Assembly (NCBI GenBank): GCA_017309145.1
Contig: JAFLDU010000015.1
Coordinates: 1 to 35,397, forward strand
From: Zoogloea sp.
GTDB lineage: Bacteria > Pseudomonadota > Gammaproteobacteria > Burkholderiales > Rhodocyclaceae
Length of the DNA stretch: 35,397 nt
Direction of reading: 5' to 3'
In this document: piece by piece, positions 30,210-35,397 of the stretch
How the letters are laid out: every line of letters starts with the position of its first letter
How positions within the stretch are numbered: position 1 is the first letter of the stretch
Notes under the pieces: generated by a model
The model's input: the letters and a program-made list of their open reading frames with translations, nothing else
Databases searched by the model: none
Told to the model about the DNA's origin: nothing
Position numbers and translations under genes: made by a program

Positions 30210-31156
30210 CGCCCCCTGCTTACCCCCTCCGCGCCCTCACTCGGCCGCTGATACTGGCCTTTCTGCTGATCGCCACCGCGCAAGGCGCCAGTGCCGGCCC
30301 CCTTCGCGAACGCCTCCGCGAGATGCGCGCCGAACACCAGGCGGCCTCAACCGTGGATGAATCCGGCCTGCCGCCCGGGGCTCGGCGCCTCGGCAACATC
30401 GCCTACGGTGCCGACCCCGCCCAGCGCTTCGACGTCTATCTGCCGGCCCGCCCCGAGGCCGCACCAGTCATCTTCATGGTGCACGGCGGGGCCTGGAAAT
30501 GGGGCGACAAGGAGATGGATCGGGTCGTCGATGCCAAGGTTGCCCGCTGGGTGAGCCGTGGCTTCATCCTGGTCTCGACCAACTACCGCATGCTCCCGGA
30601 GGCGGCGCCCGACCTGCAATTGCAGGACGTGGCCAGGGCACTGGCCGTGGCCCAGGACAAGGCCCCCTCCTGGGGGGGTGACCCACAGCGCTTCGTGCTG
30701 ATGGGGCACTCGGCCGGCGCCCACTTGGTCGCGCTGCTGGGCGCAGCCCCGCAGCATGCGAACGAGCCCGCACTGCGCCCGGTGATCGGCACCGTCGCCC
30801 TCGACAGCGCGGCGATGGACGTGACGGCCATCATGAGCCACCGCCATCTCCCCCTATACGACGCCCCCTTCGGCAAGGATCCCGCCTACTGGCAGCGCAT
30901 GTCGCCCATCCAGGCGCTCGCCCCGGGCGCCGCTCCCCTGCTGTCGGTGTGCTCGACCCGCCGGGATGACTCCTGCCAGCAGGCGCAGCAATTCGTCGCA
31001 CGAGCCAGCCAGCTCGGCATCCGCGCCGAGGTCCTGCGCGAGGACGTCTCCCACGGCGACATCAATGCACAACTCGGCCAGCCAGGCGCCTACACGAGCG
31101 CCGTCGAACGCTTCCTGAGCAGCCTGGACAGCGGGATCGCACGCCGGCTGCAGTGA
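30206..31156 (+). CDS. Secreted alpha/beta hydrolase (carboxylesterase type)
   Basis: 316 residues with a signal peptide (PLILAFLLIATAQGASAG). The fold is the hormone-sensitive-lipase/BD-FAE type: oxyanion FMVHGGAWKWGDKE, nucleophile elbow MGHSAGAHL (Ser), and a final His in VSHGDIN. The likely acid is the Asp in STRRDDSCQQ. It should act on esters in the periplasm or outside. It is coupled to the MDR gene by a 4-bp overlap. Confidence 0.9.
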   Translation: MTPPAYPLRALTRPLILAFLLIATAQGASAGPLRERLREMRAEHQAASTVDESGLPPGARRLGNIAYGADPAQRFDVYLPARPEAAPVIFMVHGGAWKWGDKEMDRVVDAKVARWVSRGFILVSTNYRMLPEAAPDLQLQDVARALAVAQDKAPSWGGDPQRFVLMGHSAGAHLVALLGAAPQHANEPALRPVIGTVALDSAAMDVTAIMSHRHLPLYDAPFGKDPAYWQRMSPIQALAPGAAPLLSVCSTRRDDSCQQAQQFVARASQLGIRAEVLREDVSHGDINAQLGQPGAYTSAVERFLSSLDSGIARRLQ

Positions 31157-31191
31157 TTGTCTTTTGCTTCCCCGGACGGACCCGCCTACCC

Positions 31192-31617
31192 ATGAATACC
31201 CTGCACCGCTTCGCCCTGGTCACCGCCCTCGCCTGCCTCAGCACCACATCCCAGGCCGCCTTCAGGGGCGAGGACTTCAGCGGCATCTACGATTGCACCG
31301 GCAAGGACAGCCAGGAAGGCCCTTACAAGGGCACCGTCACCCTGGCGCTCGAAGCCGCTCACAGCCAGGGCAGGCTGGGCGCCTACCGCTTCACGCTGGA
31401 AGTACCCGACTATGGTACCTATCCCGGCCATGCGGCAGCCGATGGCCGCCGGATGGGCATCTACTTCGCCAACACCGACCCGGCACCGCGGGACTTCGGG
31501 ACCGGCATTGCCCGCTTCAGCCGCAACCAGGCCGGCAAATGGACGTTCACCAAGTTTTACTACGAGCCGGAGTTCAAGGGCGGCAACCACGGCACCGAGC
31601 ACTGCGTGCAGCGCTGA
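31192..31617 (+). CDS. Small secreted protein
   Basis: 141 residues from ATG 31192, with a signal peptide (HRFALVTALACLSTTSQAA). The mature part is a beta-rich domain with two cysteines (YDCTG near the start, EHCVQR at the end) that may form a disulfide. Segments DFSGIYDCTGKDSQEGPYKGTVTLAL and GNHGTEHC are the most family-like, but I recognise no function. It starts 36 bp after the hydrolase stop and is probably part of the same operon. Confidence 0.75.
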   Translation: MNTLHRFALVTALACLSTTSQAAFRGEDFSGIYDCTGKDSQEGPYKGTVTLALEAAHSQGRLGAYRFTLEVPDYGTYPGHAAADGRRMGIYFANTDPAPRDFGTGIARFSRNQAGKWTFTKFYYEPEFKGGNHGTEHCVQR

Positions 31618-31639
31618 GCGGCTCCTGCCGCCCGCGGCA

Positions 31640-34600
31640 TCAGGGTGCGGCAGGCTTGCCGAGCAGGCCACGCGCAAAGTCGATGAGCTCGGCGTCGGAA
31701 CGCGCCCACACCTCGGCGTCAAAGGTGGTGATCCGGTCGCCATTGCGGCGAAGAATCCGCTTGCCATCACTACTGAAGCGGGCATCACGCACGCGGTCGG
31801 CGCCCCCCTCGAGGGTGCTCAGGGCTTGGCGCTGCCAGTCCCACACCCGGGCCGCCCCGTCCGCACCGGTGGAGATGATGTACGCCCCATCGGGTGCCAC
31901 ATCCACGCTGACCACCGGCCCCGTGTGGGCGAGCAGGCCCCTTGGATCCGCCTTGGGCGTGGCCACATCGTAGAAGCGCAGGTGACCGTCCGTTCCGCCC
32001 ACGGCCAGACGTCGCCCCTGAAGATCGAAGGCCAGGGCGGCTATCGGACTCGCGGTATCGTCGAACTCGAAGGAGGCCTCGCCCTCCACCAGGGATACGA
32101 CCCGCAACCGGCCCGAATGCATTCCCAGCGCCAGCCAGTGCCCGTCCGGACTGAACACCGCGACACGTACGCTCTCCCCGGCCTTGATCAGCTTACGGGG
32201 TGGCGCGTCGTCCTCTCCACCGAGCAGCTGGCCGGTGGCGGTGCGGAAGCTGTGGCGCCGGTCGGCGCTCAGCACGAGCCCGTTGCCCTGGGGCGTGAGC
32301 AGGTCGGTGACAGGAATGCGCCATAGCCGGACGACCCCGTCCGCCCCCGCGCTGAGCAGCCGCGTGCCGTCGGGCGAAAACACTGCATTGCGGACCGCGG
32401 CGCTATGCCCCCGGAACTCCCGGGGCTGGAAGCTGAAGGGTGCCTCCCACAGACGCAGGGTGTCGTCCGTGCCAAAGGACAGGATGCGCCTGCCGTCCGG
32501 ACTGAAGGACACCGCAAGCGCGGCCCCGGCACGATTACCCGGCAGCATCACGGGTCCGTCCACCGGCTTCTCCTCACCAGGCTGCAGGGTCCAGAGGTAC
32601 ACACCGCCATCCGAACTGGCCACGGCGAGCAACCGGCCATCCGGTGCATGCCGGGCGGCGGTGGCCAGGGCCGGTGGCAGGTCGGCGCGCACCGGCGGGG
32701 GCAGTTCGAGGGGCCTGCCCAGCAGCCGCCCCCAGGGCGTCCAGCGATACACACTGCCGTCCGCCACGGCCACGGCGATCTCCTTGCCGTCCGGCGAGAA
32801 GCTGGCTGAAAGCACCTCATCCGGGTGGGTCAAGGTCGCCAGCAAGGAGCCGAGTCCCGCGTCCCAGACCCGCGCGGTGTTGTCGTTGTTACCGAAGGAC
32901 AGCACCCGGTCACCACTCTCATCGAAGCTGGCAGATGCGACGTTGCCGAAGTGCCCCGATAGCCGGGTCAGTTGGCAGACCGCGCCAGCCGGCGTGAGCA
33001 GCAGATCCGGCGTCATCCCATCCTCGGACTCCCGGATCGCCACAATCCGCTTCCCGTCGCGACTGATGTCCACATCGGTCCATGCCGGCCCACCGGGATG
33101 GCCACAGCGGGTCAGGATGCGACCGGAGCGGTCCCACACCTGCAGCACACCATCGCGCCCCGCGGAGACCAGGCGGCTGCCATCGGCGCTGGCCGCCATC
33201 GCCGTGAGGGCGCCCGAATGGGGCACGCGCGCCTGCAGCGCAAGGGAGCGGGCCTCGATCAGCCGCGCCTCGCCATCCTCCCCCGCGCTGAAGATCCACC
33301 GGCCATCGCGGCTGAAGCCCGCTGCCACTGCACCGCCGGGATGCGGCGGCAAGGCCGGGCTCTGCAGGAAGGTGGCGACAGCCTGGCGCAGGGTCATGCG
33401 GACTGCGTGGTCTTCCGACCCTCCGGCCAGGGCCAGGGCTTCCTCCAGCGCGCGGCGGGCGTCCACATCGATCCGCTCACTCACCTCCGCGGCCTGACGA
33501 CGAGCTTCGGCTTCGCTCCGGTCCCGGTTCAGCATGGCGACGTTGAGGGCGGTTGCCAGCAGCACCGCACAGGCCACACCGCCGCCGATGAGCCGGTTAC
33601 GCCGCTTGAAGCAGGCCTCGGCCCAAGGCCGCACGATCTCGATGAAGGCATCGTGCTGCAGCTCATAGCTGACGCCGCCGGCGGCATCACGGGTGCGCAC
33701 GATGCGATGCTCCCGCAGTATGTCGAGGACCTTCTGGGTGCGCGGCTCGGACGTCCCCGCCTGGGCCGCCAGGGCCTCCAGGGGATAGGCGATCTTGACC
33801 CCGCTGCGGGGGGCCAGGGCCTTGAGTACCTGGGCCGCATCGAGGCGCTGGAAGAGCCCGAAATCCCGGGTGACGGTATGCAGATAGGCCGAGATGATGC
33901 CCTTTCGCCCCCCCAGGGCGCGGTAGTCGTCCATGCGCATGCCGCTGTGTCCGGCGGCCCTGCCCCGCTCCCAGAGACTGCGGCAGATGAGCTGCAGGAA
34001 AGGCAGTTCGATACCGCCACGGAAGAGGCGTCCGGTGGCTTTCTCGGGATCGCCCGGCGCGAGGTCATCGAGGAGGCGATCCACGAGCTCCTCGTCGCAG
34101 GTGCCGCCATACTTTCGTGCCGGAAAGACGATGGCTTCCCGGGCTCGCTCCCGGTCGAGATGCTCCAGGTGATAGGTGGAGGCGAACAGGGCCAACACAT
34201 GGCCGCGCAGGCAGGCATCCACGCTGGCCAGGAACTCCTCACGGAAGGACAACACCACCCGCACATCCATCGTGGTGCGCAGCAAGGCCCCCAGGGCTGC
34301 CGGCAGGAGTCCGAGGTTCGCCGCATAGCGCTGCAGGTACTCCTCGAACTGGTCGAGCACGATGACCAGGGTGCTGTCGTCACGGGCCAGGGCCGCCTGG
34401 GCAGCATCCACCAGTTGCCCCGGCCCCGGCGTGACCGCCTCGTCCTGGCGGATCACGGCGGCCAGGGAACTGCAGGGGTCGGCGGTGTTCCATCGGTCGA
34501 AGTACACCACCTGCGCCTCTTCAGCCTTCAGGTTGGGAATCACCAAGGCCCGCAGCAAGGAGGTCTTGCCCACCCCGGAAGGGGCGTACAGGAGCGTCAG

Positions 34601-34747
34601 CGGATGGGAGAACAGCTTGTTGATGAGGAGCTGGGCATCCCGCTCGCGCCCGAAGAAGCGATCCCGCTCCGCCGCCGTATAGGGTTTGAGGCCGATGTAG
34701 GGCTCGTTCGCATCAACGGGCAACTGGCTGAGCGGGGCATCAGACAT
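31640..34747 (-). CDS. nSTAND1 ATPase with membrane segment and WD40 repeats (candidate defence sensor)
   Basis: 1035 residues. The N terminus is the novel-STAND-1 type: EPYIGLKPYTAAERDRFFGRERD, Walker A APSGVGKT (55-62) and Walker B LVIVLDQFEEY (127-137). A winged-helix-like part follows to ~380, then a transmembrane helix (~386-406) and a short helix. From ~460 to the end there are about 13 WD40-type repeats (SPDG...V.LW patterns), enough for two beta-propellers. STAND proteins with a repeat sensor are used in anti-phage Avs-like systems and in signalling. The ATG at 34747 is 10 bp after the SIR2-like gene, with GAGGG before it, so the two are one operon. Confidence 0.92.
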   Translation of the reverse strand: MSDAPLSQLPVDANEPYIGLKPYTAAERDRFFGRERDAQLLINKLFSHPLTLLYAPSGVGKTSLLRALVIPNLKAEEAQVVYFDRWNTADPCSSLAAVIRQDEAVTPGPGQLVDAAQAALARDDSTLVIVLDQFEEYLQRYAANLGLLPAALGALLRTTMDVRVVLSFREEFLASVDACLRGHVLALFASTYHLEHLDRERAREAIVFPARKYGGTCDEELVDRLLDDLAPGDPEKATGRLFRGGIELPFLQLICRSLWERGRAAGHSGMRMDDYRALGGRKGIISAYLHTVTRDFGLFQRLDAAQVLKALAPRSGVKIAYPLEALAAQAGTSEPRTQKVLDILREHRIVRTRDAAGGVSYELQHDAFIEIVRPWAEACFKRRNRLIGGGVACAVLLATALNVAMLNRDRSEAEARRQAAEVSERIDVDARRALEEALALAGGSEDHAVRMTLRQAVATFLQSPALPPHPGGAVAAGFSRDGRWIFSAGEDGEARLIEARSLALQARVPHSGALTAMAASADGSRLVSAGRDGVLQVWDRSGRILTRCGHPGGPAWTDVDISRDGKRIVAIRESEDGMTPDLLLTPAGAVCQLTRLSGHFGNVASASFDESGDRVLSFGNNDNTARVWDAGLGSLLATLTHPDEVLSASFSPDGKEIAVAVADGSVYRWTPWGRLLGRPLELPPPVRADLPPALATAARHAPDGRLLAVASSDGGVYLWTLQPGEEKPVDGPVMLPGNRAGAALAVSFSPDGRRILSFGTDDTLRLWEAPFSFQPREFRGHSAAVRNAVFSPDGTRLLSAGADGVVRLWRIPVTDLLTPQGNGLVLSADRRHSFRTATGQLLGGEDDAPPRKLIKAGESVRVAVFSPDGHWLALGMHSGRLRVVSLVEGEASFEFDDTASPIAALAFDLQGRRLAVGGTDGHLRFYDVATPKADPRGLLAHTGPVVSVDVAPDGAYIISTGADGAARVWDWQRQALSTLEGGADRVRDARFSSDGKRILRRNGDRITTFDAEVWARSDAELIDFARGLLGKPAAP

Positions 34748-34757
34748 GACTTACCCT

Positions 34758-35397
34758 CTACTTGAACTGGCCCAGGGTCTGCACGAAGGCCTCGCAATCC
34801 GACTGAAGCCGGTCTTCGGCGGCCACCAGCTGTGCCCAGAAGCGCTCCTCGATGGGCGACACGGCTGTGCGCACGGCGTAGCGCCGACGCGGCCGGACCT
34901 GCCCCTCGCTGCTGAAGATGTGCCCCATCAGCCGGTAATGCCAGACATCGAGGTTGTAGCCGAGAAACAGCAGGGCACTCTTCTGGAAGCGCCGGGAGAA
35001 GGCGCTCGGGGGCTTGGTGTGCTCATTCTCGAGACGGCCGAGGAAGGTCATGTGGTCGCTCTCGGTGATCACCACGGTATCGATGCCAGCCCGGCGATCG
35101 GCCAGTTCGTTGGCAAAGGGCGACCCGACGATCTTGTAGATGATGCGGTCACCGTGCTCGCCCAGGTCGGACAGCAGCCAGTTGTCGGCCAGCTGGATGT
35201 CCACGGATGGCGCCTGTCCACCGCGCCGAATCACCAGCAGGCGGCCATCCAGGCCATCCTCTTCCGCGGTTAGGATGTGGGTGACCACCGTGAACGGCAA
35301 CCCGGCCTGCTCCAGCAGGCTTTCGAAGACCCAGTCGTAGCTGGCGGAAACAATGATCCACGGGCTCGCCAGACCGGCCAGGAAGCGGTGGGTCTGG
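34758..35397 (-). CDS. SIR2-like protein, C-terminal part (gene continues past the window edge)
   Basis: The frame is open from the right edge to a stop at 34758, so only the last ~212 residues are seen. The SIR2-like fold is shown by SPWIIVSASYDWVFESLLEQAGLPFTVVTHIL, and near the end by ALLFLGYNLDVWHYRLMGHIF, which matches the closing strand-helix of SIR2-like domains (usually LFLGYSLDDW). Such domains cleave NAD+ in many abortive-infection systems. The active His/Asn residues lie beyond the edge. It is the first gene of the unit with the STAND-WD40 protein. Confidence 0.82.
   Translation of the reverse strand, partial: QTHRFLAGLASPWIIVSASYDWVFESLLEQAGLPFTVVTHILTAEEDGLDGRLLVIRRGGQAPSVDIQLADNWLLSDLGEHGDRIIYKIVGSPFANELADRRAGIDTVVITESDHMTFLGRLENEHTKPPSAFSRRFQKSALLFLGYNLDVWHYRLMGHIFSSEGQVRPRRRYAVRTAVSPIEERFWAQLVAAEDRLQSDCEAFVQTLGQFK

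Noticed and set aside
32972..34765. A 597-codon + strand frame opposite the STAND-WD40 gene
   Set aside because: Shadow of a gene with clear Walker motifs and WD40 repeats on the other strand; no motif in the product.

Overview
The window looks like an accessory (defence and mobile-element) region of a GC-rich proteobacterial chromosome. A cobalamin-dependent class II ribonucleotide reductase with very C/G-biased codons, a BcepMu-type transposable phage module and the style of the host genes suggest a betaproteobacterium, perhaps Rhodocyclales. That placement is inference; no rRNA or other taxonomic marker is present.

Left part (1-4479): an SOS block with a truncated umuC, an intact umuD behind a textbook LexA-controlled promoter, and a divergent SRAP (YedK/HMCES-like) gene whose catalytic cysteine is preceded by ATA instead of ATG. 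Then come a membrane/zinc-ribbon protein, a cupin protein carrying two HTH domains, and a secreted EndA-type nuclease lipoprotein.

CRISPR part (4480-12295): a 20-repeat array read leftwards, a ~450-bp leader, and a rightward operon cas3-csb1-csb2 of subtype I-G (formerly I-U). The cas3 product appears to be one chain of helicase, HD nuclease and a C-terminal Csb3/Cas8-like domain. No cas1, cas2 or cas4 is in the window. Csb2 is followed after 17 bp by a small membrane protein likely to be co-transcribed with the cas genes.

Defence-like part (12313-18142): a two-gene unit of an NdpA/YejK nucleoid-associated protein and a membrane protein with overlapping frames, then an opposing gene for a large protein with an ApeA-like HEPN motif. 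An IS630-family element sits at a TA between the Shine-Dalgarno sequence and the start codon of the HEPN gene.

Mu-like part (18482-25883): a leftward early operon (BcepMu gp16-like regulator, XRE regulator, MuA transposase, MuB ATPase, unknown gene, GemA, small gene), preceded by a divergent CI-like repressor and a switch region with two palindromic operators. No head, tail or lysis genes follow, so this is a remnant or a stripped transposable element. Iteron-like tandem repeats lie at its outer edge.

Right part (26063-35397): nrdJ; a three-gene run (MDR oxidoreductase, secreted alpha/beta hydrolase, small secreted protein); and, on the other strand, a probable two-gene defence unit: a SIR2-like protein cut by the window edge and an nSTAND1 ATPase with a membrane segment and about 13 WD40-type repeats.
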